Notes: generated from the letters alone by a model not told the origin. A stretch of 29,148 nt of DNA from UBA10427 sp003500135 (GCA_963966275.1 CAWZYQ010000036.1:1-29148), one strand, 5' to 3'; shown: positions 8,494 through 17,384, counted from the first letter of the stretch. Numbers and translations: made by a program.

Positions 8494-8858
8494 TTCTGGT
8501 TTTCGTTCTTTTTAATTTCTTCCATTAGCTCATTTAATTCCTTAACGTCCATATCATTTTCTTTGGCAAAGAAGGAAACAAGGTTTTTAAAGGAGCCTCC
8601 AAAATACCCTGAGAGCAAGGTTTTGACTGAATATTTCCGGTATTCATTTAATGAAATGATTGGAAAATATTCATGTGTCTTGCCATAAGTCTTGTGGTCA
8701 ACAAATCCTTTCTGCTCCAATATCCTTACAATGGTAGAAACAGTATTGTATGCAGGTTTTGGTTCATCCATTTTTTCAATAATGTCCTTGACAAATCCTT
8801 TCTTTAGACCCCAAAGGATCAACATCACTTGTTCTTCGGCTTTAGTGAGCTGTTTCAT
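8490..8858 (-). CDS. BlaI/MecI/CopY-family transcriptional repressor
   Basis: The 122-residue protein has the BlaI/MecI winged-helix domain in its first 80 residues (MKQLTKAEEQVMLILWGL, then AYNTVSTIVRILEQKGFVDHKTYGKTHEYFP) and a C-terminal helical dimerisation region with the FGGSFKNLVSFF segment typical of Bacteroidota members. These proteins bind palindromic operators as dimers and are inactivated by cleavage by a partner M56 protease. Here that partner is the next gene, overlapping by ATGA (8490-8493). Two ACTA-N6-TAGT palindromes lie in its own promoter region, which suggests autorepression. In this phylum such pairs often sit apart from beta-lactamase genes, and the regulated targets outside this operon are unknown. 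Confidence 0.92.
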   Translation of the reverse strand: MKQLTKAEEQVMLILWGLKKGFVKDIIEKMDEPKPAYNTVSTIVRILEQKGFVDHKTYGKTHEYFPIISLNEYRKYSVKTLLSGYFGGSFKNLVSFFAKENDMDVKELNELMEEIKKNENQK

Positions 8859-8876
8859 AATTCTGTTATCTTATTA

Positions 8877-8907
8877 CAATTATATAACTAATAATATAGT
8901 TATGCAA
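8877..8907 (-). promoter_or_regulatory. Candidate promoter of the blaI-type/M56 operon
   Basis: Read on the minus strand, TTG (8907-8905), a 20-nt spacer and TATAATTG (8884-8877) match the Bacteroidota -33/-7 pattern (TTG, TAnnTTTG) with one mismatch in the -7. The -7 box is 19 bp before the start codon. The spacer is almost filled by the first palindromic operator. Confidence 0.5.
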
Positions 8908-8921
8908 CTAATGTATTAGTT
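8884..8921. promoter_or_regulatory. Twin palindromic operators for the BlaI-type repressor
   Basis: Operator 1 is ATAACTA-N6-TAGTTAT (8884-8903) and operator 2 is AACTAAT-GT-ATTAGTT (8906-8921). Both contain the same core ACTA-N6-TAGT, and their centres are exactly 20 bp apart, about two helical turns, so dimers would bind on the same face. The core has the same half-site layout as the staphylococcal bla/mec operators as I recall them. The pair covers the spacer and -33 element of the presumed promoter and also lies upstream of the divergent lipoprotein gene at 8988. Confidence 0.75.
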
Positions 8922-8987
8922 TTTTAATTAAACAATTTAGTTTTCTGCGTTGTTGTTAATATTTTCAATTGGATAATAAAATTTACT

Positions 8988-9683
8988 ATGAACAAGTTAT
9001 TGCTATCAATCAGTCTTATTGCGCTTTGGTCTTGTACCGATTTATCTAATGAAGACCCCGATCCCAGATCAGGTGTAAAATTTTATCAGGGTATCAGAGA
9101 TGCTCAATTCGATTTGCAGGCCATTGAAGGAGACACTTCAGATTCACGAATCATTTACTGCCTTACGGATAAAGTAGAATTTAAAACCCTGCAGAATACC
9201 CCGGGTTTACCCTCTTCCGTGTTTGCTTTCGTTACAGCCCCATCACAAGAAGAGTCCACTTGCGATTCAACCGTTTATGAACAACCCGATGATTTTTACT
9301 ATTCCGTACAATTGCCAATAGGTAACTATTTGGCCGTAACCGCCAATACCGGTCAGAACACAAAGCTTTTTGTCTATGCCGACTTAATTGATCCTGTTGA
9401 GGATATCACACTTTCTGTTAAAAACCTCTCTTCGGCATTTGTTAATGTAAGTATAAGGGACAGTCAGGGTAATGAGATCACTTCATCAAGATTCATGGGT
9501 GCCGGAGCCTTTACCGATTTTGCCAATATAGGCGATCAGCTTGCTACAGTAATAGTAGAAAACAGCGTGAACAATTCAGTAATCATTGAAGAGACCATCG
9601 ATGTAACTGAACCGGGGTCCTACAGCTATTTTATTGTTGATGGTGAAAATGATGTAGAAGGAGACCTTAAAAAGGTGTATTAA
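8988..9683 (+). CDS. Predicted lipoprotein of unknown function
   Basis: The 231-residue protein starts with a lipoprotein signal peptide whose lipobox ends in LWSC, placing the lipidated Cys at residue 16. The mature protein begins with an acidic, serine-containing stretch (TDLSNEDPDP), the kind of sequence that in Bacteroidota can direct lipoproteins to the cell surface. The rest is rich in beta-strand-like segments and has two Cys residues (near 58 and 93) that could pair. It resembles DUF4397-like beta-sandwich lipoproteins only loosely, so I do not assign a family. It diverges from the blaI-type operon across a 129-bp region carrying the twin operators, so it could be controlled by the same repressor. 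Its end overlaps the convergent SDR gene by 4 bp. Confidence 0.75.
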   Translation: MNKLLLSISLIALWSCTDLSNEDPDPRSGVKFYQGIRDAQFDLQAIEGDTSDSRIIYCLTDKVEFKTLQNTPGLPSSVFAFVTAPSQEESTCDSTVYEQPDDFYYSVQLPIGNYLAVTANTGQNTKLFVYADLIDPVEDITLSVKNLSSAFVNVSIRDSQGNEITSSRFMGAGAFTDFANIGDQLATVIVENSVNNSVIIEETIDVTEPGSYSYFIVDGENDVEGDLKKVY

Positions 9684-10396
9684 GGAAGGATTTTTACAAG
9701 AAATTTTTGTGGAAGCCAATTCAGTAAAAATGCCGGTAACCACCATTTACCCGGTATAAATGCTTTATTGGCTTTTCTATTTATTGCCCTAATGATCAGG
9801 TTAGCTGCTTTTTGTGCACTTGCTACCCAAAATAGTTCTTCTTTATTTTTTAAAATAGGAGTGTCAATAAAACCAGGCATTATTTCGGATATGTAAATAT
9901 TCAGATTTTCCCGCATTGCCTGATGGCGAAGACCTTCCAGGTAGATATGATCATATGCTTTTGATGCACTATAGGCAAATGAGGGGTAAAAACCCCGAAA
10001 TCTGGCTACCGAAGTTATTCCGACAACATGTCCTTTATTTCGATTGGAAAAATAATCAAAAGCTTTTCGCGCTGCGAGGGTAAACCCCTTAACATTGGTT
10101 TCAATCACTTTTAATTCTTCTTTCAATATTTGCTCATTCATTCCCACCCCTGCGTTAATCACAATTATATCTATCCCACTCATTTGTTTATCTGCATATG
10201 AAATTGTTTGTTTTACCTGTTCCTCCTGACTTATGTCACAGGAAATGATATTTGGTACACCTTCCAGATTTTGTTTTATATTTTCCAATAGATGTATTCT
10301 TCTGGATGCCAATGTGATGTCATGGCCTTTTTGATATAATTCTTCGGCAAGCGCTTTTCCAATTCCAGTCGATGCTCCAAATATCAGATATTTCAT
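9680..10396 (-). CDS. Short-chain dehydrogenase/reductase (SDR)
   Basis: The 238-residue protein is a classical SDR oxidoreductase with an NAD(P)-binding GASTGIG motif (residues 7-13), the NAGVG motif, and the catalytic Tyr142-x3-Lys146 in YSASK. A SRR segment at the end of the second strand suggests NADP(H) preference. The C-terminal region has hydrophobic stretches (WWLPAFLLNWLP), as seen in SDRs that act on lipid or membrane substrates. The substrate is unknown. It is the last gene of a five-gene minus-strand operon, and its start overlaps the stop of the GtrA gene by one base (TAATG). Neighbours acting on polyprenyl-linked sugars suggest, without proof, an envelope role. Confidence 0.9.
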   Translation of the reverse strand: MKYLIFGASTGIGKALAEELYQKGHDITLASRRIHLLENIKQNLEGVPNIISCDISQEEQVKQTISYADKQMSGIDIIVINAGVGMNEQILKEELKVIETNVKGFTLAARKAFDYFSNRNKGHVVGITSVARFRGFYPSFAYSASKAYDHIYLEGLRHQAMRENLNIYISEIMPGFIDTPILKNKEELFWVASAQKAANLIIRAINRKANKAFIPGKWWLPAFLLNWLPQKFLVKILP

Positions 10397-10791
10397 TATG
10401 AGGTAAAGGTGTAAATATAGTTGGCGAAAAAATTCCAGAATAAAACACAGCCTATTGCCATCAGCTTCGAAAAATAGAAGTTGAGTTTAATTTTATCGTG
10501 GAATATCCAAACAAACATATTGTTAAGAAGAAGCCCTATGACGGAAATGCCAAAAAACTTCAGGAACTGGGCGAGAATATCAGGGTCAGCACTATTAAAC
10601 GTCCAAATCCTATTTAAAATATAGTTGTTAGTGGCAGCAAGGGAGAACCCTATACTATTGGCAATGTATTTATTGCTTTTTAACACATCTTTAAAAAAAT
10701 AGGTAAAGCCAAAATCTATCAGGAGCCCTGAAAAGCCAACAGCGCCAAATTTAAAGAACTTAATAATCAACGATTGTAAGGTAAAATTCAT
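10396..10791 (-). CDS. GtrA-family membrane protein
   Basis: The 131-residue protein has four membrane helices and the GtrA-like signatures FFKFGAVGFSGLLIDFG near the N-terminus and NYILNRIWTF in the middle, with a final FWNFFANYIYTF segment. GtrA proteins are thought to help flip or position polyprenyl-phosphate-linked sugars across the inner membrane for periplasmic glycosyltransferases. That fits the GT39-type enzyme encoded 10 bp upstream in the same operon. A polyprenyl-phosphate glycosyl transferase (GtrB/DPM1-like), which often accompanies the pair, is not found in this window. Confidence 0.92.
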   Translation of the reverse strand: MNFTLQSLIIKFFKFGAVGFSGLLIDFGFTYFFKDVLKSNKYIANSIGFSLAATNNYILNRIWTFNSADPDILAQFLKFFGISVIGLLLNNMFVWIFHDKIKLNFYFSKLMAIGCVLFWNFFANYIYTFTS

Positions 10792-10801
10792 AGGTCGGGT
10801 T

Positions 10802-12376
10802 TCATAATGGGTTATCGTATTGGCCGTTATAGTCCTTGCAGTTCATTAAAAATCCATATCGCATCAGTTTGCCAGCCCTATACACTTCTAATGTATCAAT
10901 AACCTCTACAGACCTGAAATATGGTGTAAAATGCTGAATAGGGTCTCTGTAATAGTTACTTACAGCTAAATGATAGTATGATTTACCTTTTTGCGGCTCG
11001 CCGGCATCGGCATTTATCCAGGCATACTTATGTATACTTTTTAAATCGCCAATCATATACATTTTGGCATTTTGCCTTTTGGCAATATAATAGTGTACAT
11101 GCGCACCCGGAAACCACTTTTGTCCAATAAAATCTTGTTGAGGTAATTCATTCCGGTAAACAATACTATCGACCTGTTGACCCAGTTGTTCCCAACCATA
11201 CATGTCTTGCGTAAAGTCGTATTCACCGTATTTTTCAACGGGACTTGTTTTTCCCAGTTTTAGCGGACTAAAATTTATGAGCCAAATGGCTACAATCAAT
11301 AAAAATAGAATTAAATAAATTGAAGTCTGAAGGCCTTTTGGTGTACCAGACCACTGAAACTTTGCTGTTTTATCCTGATATCTCGCATTGAGATAGGTCG
11401 CGGCAACGAATATCAAAGGCAGGTAACCCGGACCTGACCAATGCGGCAAGGTTTCCCTAAATAGCGAAAACCCGGTGAAAACAAGGATTAATGGTAATCC
11501 TGTCAGAATAAAAAACCAAAGTATTTTCTTTTCCAGAATCTTTCTGCCCTTTATGATGCCTACAAAAGACATAACTATCAGGAAGAAATTAACCGGGTTG
11601 TTATAAGCCACCTGTCCGCCAATTTCTCTGAAAAAATAATCGGGACGAAGCCGTAATGCCGGTGTAACCCGGTCTCCGTGAAAAGTAAAGCTTATGAATT
11701 CGTTTTGAATGTTCCATATTAAAATCGGTACTGCACCACCAATGGCGATCAGTACAGAGAGGTAAAATGCCGGATGCTTTAACCACTTTTGATCAAAGAT
11801 CAATACATAAAGCCCCACGCCGGAAAGAATAAATACACTATGATATTTAGACAAAATGGCTAGAGCGGCGCTCAATCCACCCAATATCATAAATGACCAT
11901 ACTTTTTTATTCGGCAGGTCATCTGAAAAAACATTGAGGTAAAACCAGATGGCGAGCATCCAAAAAAACAACTGCGGACTGTCGGGAATAATAAATGTAC
12001 CGGCAAGTATGGAAGCATAAATTGACGCGGAGTAGAGCAAAGCGGCAAAATACCCCGTTTGCTCATTCCTTAGCTTAACGCCTATTTTATAGGCCATAAA
12101 TGTGTTAAATGCACTCATCATTACTGAGCCCAGCCTTACGAAGAGTTCATTGTCAAGATGTAAGCCGAAGGTGCTCAAATAAATGACAATTCCAACCATG
12201 GGAGGGTGGCCGAAATGACTTAAATCCGGAAAAAGTGCGTATGTCCAGTAATAAACCTCATCATTTGAAAGTTCCATTATCCCACTGATCAGCAGTCGTA
12301 TTGCAGTGGCTATGATAATCAGATACCAGATCTTGCGGGAATAGGGTGTTTCAAAAGCTGGTGAAAAAGTTTTCAT
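10802..12376 (-). CDS. Glycosyltransferase family 39-like membrane enzyme (ArnT/PMT type)
   Basis: The 524-residue protein has about ten membrane helices. It carries the GT39/GT83-type first-loop motif NDEVYYW (Asp39-Glu40), followed by a second loop motif SHFGHPPM. These acidic residues coordinate the catalytic site in enzymes that transfer a sugar from a polyprenyl-phosphate donor to an acceptor on the periplasmic side. The C-terminal 150 residues after the last helix form a soluble periplasmic domain (with GQKWFPGAHVHYYIAK). The acceptor could be a lipid, LPS or protein and cannot be told from sequence. It lies 17 bp after the DUF4159 gene and 10 bp before the GtrA gene, so co-transcription is very likely. 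Confidence 0.92.
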   Translation of the reverse strand: MKTFSPAFETPYSRKIWYLIIIATAIRLLISGIMELSNDEVYYWTYALFPDLSHFGHPPMVGIVIYLSTFGLHLDNELFVRLGSVMMSAFNTFMAYKIGVKLRNEQTGYFAALLYSASIYASILAGTFIIPDSPQLFFWMLAIWFYLNVFSDDLPNKKVWSFMILGGLSAALAILSKYHSVFILSGVGLYVLIFDQKWLKHPAFYLSVLIAIGGAVPILIWNIQNEFISFTFHGDRVTPALRLRPDYFFREIGGQVAYNNPVNFFLIVMSFVGIIKGRKILEKKILWFFILTGLPLILVFTGFSLFRETLPHWSGPGYLPLIFVAATYLNARYQDKTAKFQWSGTPKGLQTSIYLILFLLIVAIWLINFSPLKLGKTSPVEKYGEYDFTQDMYGWEQLGQQVDSIVYRNELPQQDFIGQKWFPGAHVHYYIAKRQNAKMYMIGDLKSIHKYAWINADAGEPQKGKSYYHLAVSNYYRDPIQHFTPYFRSVEVIDTLEVYRAGKLMRYGFLMNCKDYNGQYDNPL

Positions 12377-12393
12377 TCAGGAGCACTATTAAT

Positions 12394-13053
12394 TCAATAC
12401 TGAGTAAATGCATAAGAAATGATATTGGCGCCTGCTTTCAAAGCTTCCAGGCGTATCGATTCGGGGTCATTGTAGATTTGTTGATCTTCCCAGCCATTGC
12501 CGAGATCACTTTCATAGGAATAAAAGCAAACAAGCCGTCCATTGTATATTATTCCAAGCCCCAGTGGTGGTTTGCCATCGTGCTCGTGCACCTTGGGTAA
12601 ACCTTCATTGAAATCGTATTTTTGATGGTAGATAGGGTGGTCAAAAGGTAACTCCACGAAATCGAGGTCGGGAAATACTTTTTTCATTTCTACCCTGATA
12701 AACTGATCAAGGCCATAGTTGTCATCTATATGAAGAAAGCCTCCCGACATGAGGTATTGCCTCAGATTTTCAGCTTCCTGTTGTGAAAAAACCACATTTC
12801 CATGTCCGGTCATATATACATAAGGATAGGAGAATAACTCAGGGCTGCCAACTTCCACAATTTCTTCCTCAGGCGCCAATCTCATGTTCAGGTTTTGATT
12901 ACAAAACTCGATCAGGTTGGGTAGGGCTGTTTTATTGGCATACCAATCACCTCCACCATTGTATTTAAGCTTTGCAATTTTAATACCCTCTTGCGCCAAA
13001 AGAGGTGCAAGGCAGTATAATACAATCAGGCCGGTAAATATCGTTTTTTTCAT
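12394..13053 (-). CDS. DUF4159-domain exported protein
   Basis: The 219-residue protein has a cleavable signal peptide (hydrophobic to residue 20, ending LLAQ). The mature part is a DUF4159 domain, with KLKYNGGGDWYANKTALPNL at the start, then YVYMTGHGNVVFS, LRQYLMSGGFLHIDD and FPDLDFVELPFDHPIY. The fold is thought to be related to the glutamine-amidotransferase/ThuA-like Rossmann group, but no activity is established. Its start overlaps the dacB stop by one base (TAATG), which suggests translational coupling. It stands between a peptidoglycan carboxypeptidase and a GT39-type transferase, so a periplasmic envelope function is reasonable but is inference only. Confidence 0.9.
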   Translation of the reverse strand: MKKTIFTGLIVLYCLAPLLAQEGIKIAKLKYNGGGDWYANKTALPNLIEFCNQNLNMRLAPEEEIVEVGSPELFSYPYVYMTGHGNVVFSQQEAENLRQYLMSGGFLHIDDNYGLDQFIRVEMKKVFPDLDFVELPFDHPIYHQKYDFNEGLPKVHEHDGKPPLGLGIIYNGRLVCFYSYESDLGNGWEDQQIYNDPESIRLEALKAGANIISYAFTQY

Positions 13054-14357
13054 TAGTATTTATCTATAATATATTTCAGTAAGCCTTCTGTGGATTTCCG
13101 AGCCTCTTTAGACGAAACCACAAAATGATTATTTAAAATACTAAATAGCAATAAATTTCCTTTTTTAGTATATAAAAAGCCGCTTAAATTGTAAACGCCG
13201 CTCATAGAGCCGCTTTTTGCGTAAATTTGTAAGGGCTCTTGATCAAACATTTGTTTCAAAGTACCTTCTTTACCAACCTGTGGGAAATGATTTTTCCAGA
13301 TTGACTCAGGCACTTCTTTATAGATTTTCTTTAGCACAAAAAGAATAGCCCATGGTGATAACAGGTTATATCGTGATAAACCTGAACCGTCAACCCATTT
13401 AATATCTTTACTAATATCGTGAAAAACACTGTTTTCAAGTGCTGTTATTCCCGCCTCTGTCTTCAGGGAATCAGTGATTTTTTTACTTATCATTAACAAT
13501 AACTGTTCGGCAATAAGGTTATCACTATCATGTAAAAGCTTAATTATCAGGCTGTCTTTTGGAAAACTGTAAGTAGTTTTTTGCAGGGGCAGTGGAGCGC
13601 TTTGTTGCAAATAGACGTTTTCGCCAATGACTTCTGAGAGGATAGCCGTAAAAACTGAATCGTGGTATAAAAAAGGAGTGCTCACTTCGAATTCATTATC
13701 ATCAGGGTTAATATTGAGCTTAAACGAGTTTTCGTAGGCATGTCTTACAATTTTTGTTGGTTCAAGCGTTTTGGTAATTGCCGTATGGGGAACGAAATAT
13801 CCTGGTGAGAAGTGCATATTTCCCGTAGAATCCTTTTTCACCGTATATAAATTACCATAAATCGGAGCGGCTGATTTTTGAGCAGAAAAGTAGTAGGTGA
13901 AATCATCCCACATCCATCCTTTTCCGTATGAAAAGTCATACAAAGTATCGGGTACATATACCAAGGTACAACTCGTATCATTCATGAAATTGGGTGGAAA
14001 CTGACCTTGAAAAAGAGGGTTCAAGAAAGAAGGATCTCCTGTAGAAGTAAAATAAATGGTGTCATTCCTATTCATGTATTGAAAAGCAGGAATACTGTCA
14101 GTTAAATGATGCATTGTGGCCAGATAGGTAAGCAGTTTTACATTGGAGGCCGGAGTAAATGCCTTTCGCTCATTAAGTGAATAAACGGTCTTCTCTTTTG
14201 TAATGTCATAAAGTACTACGCCCATATGTGAATTCAGACTGTCCTGAATTGCATGAATGTACCGTGTTAATTTGCGTTTTTGTGCACTTAACTCTTTAGG
14301 GTATACCAAAAGCTGAGCCACAAGAAATATCGCGATCAAAAAATACGATTTCTTCAT
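13053..14357 (-). CDS. dacB: D-alanyl-D-alanine carboxypeptidase/endopeptidase, PBP4 type (peptidase S13)
   Basis: The 434-residue protein has a signal peptide (residues 1 to about 25, ...ELSAQ) and the three penicillin-binding motifs: S-x-x-K as SNVK (Ser71, Lys74), S-x-N as SDN in HDSDNLIAEQ, and K-S-G in YAKSGSMSG near the C-terminus. The 434 residues fit family S13. The enzyme trims D-Ala from, or cleaves cross-links in, peptidoglycan in the periplasm. It is the first gene of an operon continuing with DUF4159, GT39, GtrA and SDR genes, and it diverges from the GH3/serine-hydrolase gene, so two wall-active proteins share a 78-bp control region. A possible -7 element TATATTTC lies on the minus strand just upstream, with a weakly placed TTG. 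Confidence 0.93.
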   Translation of the reverse strand: MKKSYFLIAIFLVAQLLVYPKELSAQKRKLTRYIHAIQDSLNSHMGVVLYDITKEKTVYSLNERKAFTPASNVKLLTYLATMHHLTDSIPAFQYMNRNDTIYFTSTGDPSFLNPLFQGQFPPNFMNDTSCTLVYVPDTLYDFSYGKGWMWDDFTYYFSAQKSAAPIYGNLYTVKKDSTGNMHFSPGYFVPHTAITKTLEPTKIVRHAYENSFKLNINPDDNEFEVSTPFLYHDSVFTAILSEVIGENVYLQQSAPLPLQKTTYSFPKDSLIIKLLHDSDNLIAEQLLLMISKKITDSLKTEAGITALENSVFHDISKDIKWVDGSGLSRYNLLSPWAILFVLKKIYKEVPESIWKNHFPQVGKEGTLKQMFDQEPLQIYAKSGSMSGVYNLSGFLYTKKGNLLLFSILNNHFVVSSKEARKSTEGLLKYIIDKY

Positions 14358-14435
14358 AGATTCCTTAATATAGCAATTCGTTAATGCTGACTCGAAATAT
14401 AAATGGTTTTTCTACAACTGAAACAATCTGCAATT

Positions 14436-17384
14436 ATGGCGAAGTTTTTCAATAGCACATTGAAAATACTAATGGTTGTTTTGCTCTTCTTTGCCGAAGT
14501 TCAAATTAGCAAATCTCAGGATCAACCTTTTGATCCGCCTATGATAAAATATCTTAATCACCCTTTGGTCGATTCAGTCATGCTCAATCTTGATTTAGAT
14601 CAAAAAATAGGGCAGCTTTTTATGGCGCCTGCTTATAGTAATCGGGATAGTATGTATTTGAAAAAATTACTGGAAGATATTAAAAAATGGCAGATTGGAG
14701 GTGTAATAGCTATGCAGGGTGGTCCGGTAAGGCATATTCAAATGGTGAATCAGTTGCAGGAAATATCTGAAGCGCCCCTGATGGTGGCCATGGATGCTGA
14801 ATGGGGTCCCAAAATGCGGCTGGATAGTACCATAAGGCTTCCCTATCAAATGACGCTCGGAGCAGTCGAAGATGACAGTTTAATAATGGAGACCGGAAAC
14901 TCAATGGCCCGGCAGTTGAAAAGATTGGGTGTCCATATCAACTTTTCACCGGTTGCCGATGTGAATTCAAACCCTGAAAATCCAGTTATCAATTTTCGAT
15001 CTTTTGGTGAAAAAACAGGAGATGTGGCATGGAAATCATTTTTGCTATCCCATTCTTTACAAAAAAATGGCATACTTGCTGTTGCCAAACATTTTCCCGG
15101 CCACGGTGATACCGATGTTGATTCTCATCTAGGGCTTCCAGTCATTAATCGTTCTATGCAGGAGATAAATCTTGAAGACTTGTATCCATTTAAAACACTC
15201 ATTAGCAATGGAATAGGTGGAATTATGACGGCCCATATGAGTATCCCTGTGCTGGACAGTACTTCAACTCCGGCATCCATCTCAACAAAAATCACGGGTG
15301 AACTTCTTCAGAATGAATTGAATTTCGAAGGTTTGATCTTTACGGATGCCTTAAATATGAAAGGAGCAACTGAATTTGTTGAACCAGGTATGCTTGAAGT
15401 TAAAGCCCTGCTAGCCGGTAATGATGTATTGCTTTTTTCAGAGGATGTTGGTTTTGCCATTCAACAAATAAAAAATGCCTTGAAGATTGGTGTGCTAAGT
15501 GAAGAAAGGATAGACCGAAGTTGCCGAAAAATATTAGCTGCCAAATATTGGTTGGGACTTTTCGATAACCACAGAGTAGACACGGCGAATGCTATTGGTG
15601 ATTTAAATTTGGAAAAAGATGAATACCTGGTAGAACAATTAAGTATTGCGTCTATTACCTGTCTTAAAAATGATAATATACCCGTAGCAGACCTAGAACA
15701 AAAGACCGCCATTATTCAGGTTGGCGATACCAGCCAATCGGAATTTTCCAAAATGATGCTGAACTATGCGCCATCTGAGGTATTCAAACTTCCACATAAT
15801 GCCACTAAAGCCCAGCTGGATGACATATCGTCACAAATCGTAGCTTATGATCTTGTGGTGTGGTCTATTTCCGGGTTGAATGTATATCCGGGAAATCAAT
15901 TCGGCGCTTCAAAAGAAGTTTTGAATTGGATTGATAATTCTCTCGATGCCAGGTCAATTGTGGTACTGCATGGGAATCCCTACCTTTTTCGGCATTTGCC
16001 TAATATCAATTTAGCTGGAGGTGTATTAGTTACTTACCAGGAACTTGAGGTCGCCAAAAAAGTGGCCGCACAAGTAATATATGGTGCCCTTTCAGCAAAA
16101 GGCCGGTTACCAGTAACTTGTGGCAAACATTTTACTGTAGGACAGGGGGTTACTACAAAAAACCTGGGTCGTATTTCATACCAGTCTGCTCTAAGCGTGG
16201 GTGTGAATACAGATTATTTTACTAAGGTGGATGAAAAAGTAGCAGAAGCCATTAAGGAAAAAGCCACACCCGGCTGTCAGGTTCTGGCGCTAAAAGACGG
16301 TGTGGTTTTTTTTCAAAAGTCTTATGGTTATCACACATATGATTCGATACAGAAAGTAAATAACTCAGATTTATACGATATAGCCTCTATCACAAAAATA
16401 GCCGGAGCTTTACCGGGTATTATGAAATTATACGAAGATGGTCTTCTGGACATTGATGGAACATTTGGCGATTATATGCCGTATTTCAATCGAAAATCAT
16501 TTAAAGAGGTTACCATCCGTGAAGCCCTCGCGCATCAGGCCGGGTTATATCCATGGATACCATTTTGGAAAGAAGCCAGACGAAAAAATGGCAAGTATAA
16601 GTGGTTTACTTTTAAAGAAGATAGTTCCAGAAGATTTCCCCACAAAATAGCGGATAACCTGTATGCACACAGAAAATTTAACAAAAAGGTATACAAAAGC
16701 ATCAGAAACAGGCCCCTGGATGAAAAAACCTATAAATACTCTGGGTTGTCATTTTACCTTTATCCAGAACTTATCCGTTGCCTGAGCAAGGAACCTTACT
16801 GGTCCTATATCGATCAAAACTTTTACAGGCCTTTGGGAGCCAGTCGTTTAACTTATTTCCCTCTTGATCAGTATTCACTAAATCAGGTTATACCAACAGA
16901 ATACGATTCTCTTTTCAGAAAGCAATTGATCCATGGTACGGTGCATGATGAAGGAGCAGCATTAATGCAGGGTATGTCGTCAAATGCCGGATTGTTTTCC
17001 AATGCAAATGACCTGGCCAAACTCATGCAAATGTACCTGTTGAACGGTACTTATGGAGGGAAACACTATTTAGATAGCGCTACAATTGCCGGCTTTACGT
17101 CTTGTCAATTTTGTGAGGATGATAACAGAAGGGGCTTGGGTTTTGATCGACCGTTGCCAGATCCACATCAAAATGGAAACACAGCGGTTTCAGTAAGTCA
17201 AAAAAGTTTTGGTCATTCCGGCTTTACAGGCACATTTGCATGGGTCGACCCTGAGTATAATTTTGTATATATTTTCTTATCTAATCGTGTTTATCCTACC
17301 AGGGAAAACAAAAAGCTCTTTCAACTCAATACAAGAACAGACATTCAGCAGTTGTTTTATGAAAGCTTTGGTGTAGGGTTGTGA
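14436..17384 (+). CDS. GH3 beta-N-acetylhexosaminidase fused to a beta-lactamase-fold serine hydrolase
   Basis: I prefer the ATG at 14436 (982 residues) over the in-frame ATG at 14403, because it starts directly with a signal peptide (MAKFFNSTLKILMVVLLFF). Residues of about 40-400 form an NagZ-like GH3 domain with KHFPGHGDTDVDSH, supplying the acid/base dyad, and FTDALNMKG with the nucleophile Asp304. A GH3 C-terminal domain follows (about 420-600). From about 610 to the end there is a class C beta-lactamase/esterase-type domain with S-x-x-K (Ser651-Lys654 in ASITK), a Tyr motif (YKYSG) and HSG near the C-terminus. This two-enzyme architecture is known in Bacteroidota and probably acts on peptidoglycan fragments in the periplasm. 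It diverges from dacB. The YSG in place of the usual YxN is a small deviation. Confidence 0.94.
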   Translation: MAKFFNSTLKILMVVLLFFAEVQISKSQDQPFDPPMIKYLNHPLVDSVMLNLDLDQKIGQLFMAPAYSNRDSMYLKKLLEDIKKWQIGGVIAMQGGPVRHIQMVNQLQEISEAPLMVAMDAEWGPKMRLDSTIRLPYQMTLGAVEDDSLIMETGNSMARQLKRLGVHINFSPVADVNSNPENPVINFRSFGEKTGDVAWKSFLLSHSLQKNGILAVAKHFPGHGDTDVDSHLGLPVINRSMQEINLEDLYPFKTLISNGIGGIMTAHMSIPVLDSTSTPASISTKITGELLQNELNFEGLIFTDALNMKGATEFVEPGMLEVKALLAGNDVLLFSEDVGFAIQQIKNALKIGVLSEERIDRSCRKILAAKYWLGLFDNHRVDTANAIGDLNLEKDEYLVEQLSIASITCLKNDNIPVADLEQKTAIIQVGDTSQSEFSKMMLNYAPSEVFKLPHNATKAQLDDISSQIVAYDLVVWSISGLNVYPGNQFGASKEVLNWIDNSLDARSIVVLHGNPYLFRHLPNINLAGGVLVTYQELEVAKKVAAQVIYGALSAKGRLPVTCGKHFTVGQGVTTKNLGRISYQSALSVGVNTDYFTKVDEKVAEAIKEKATPGCQVLALKDGVVFFQKSYGYHTYDSIQKVNNSDLYDIASITKIAGALPGIMKLYEDGLLDIDGTFGDYMPYFNRKSFKEVTIREALAHQAGLYPWIPFWKEARRKNGKYKWFTFKEDSSRRFPHKIADNLYAHRKFNKKVYKSIRNRPLDEKTYKYSGLSFYLYPELIRCLSKEPYWSYIDQNFYRPLGASRLTYFPLDQYSLNQVIPTEYDSLFRKQLIHGTVHDEGAALMQGMSSNAGLFSNANDLAKLMQMYLLNGTYGGKHYLDSATIAGFTSCQFCEDDNRRGLGFDRPLPDPHQNGNTAVSVSQKSFGHSGFTGTFAWVDPEYNFVYIFLSNRVYPTRENKKLFQLNTRTDIQQLFYESFGVGL

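Noticed and set aside
14403..14435. Upstream start for the GH3 fusion gene
   Set aside because: The 11 extra residues (MVFLQLKQSAI) would precede a well-formed signal peptide starting at 14436; the later ATG is more likely.
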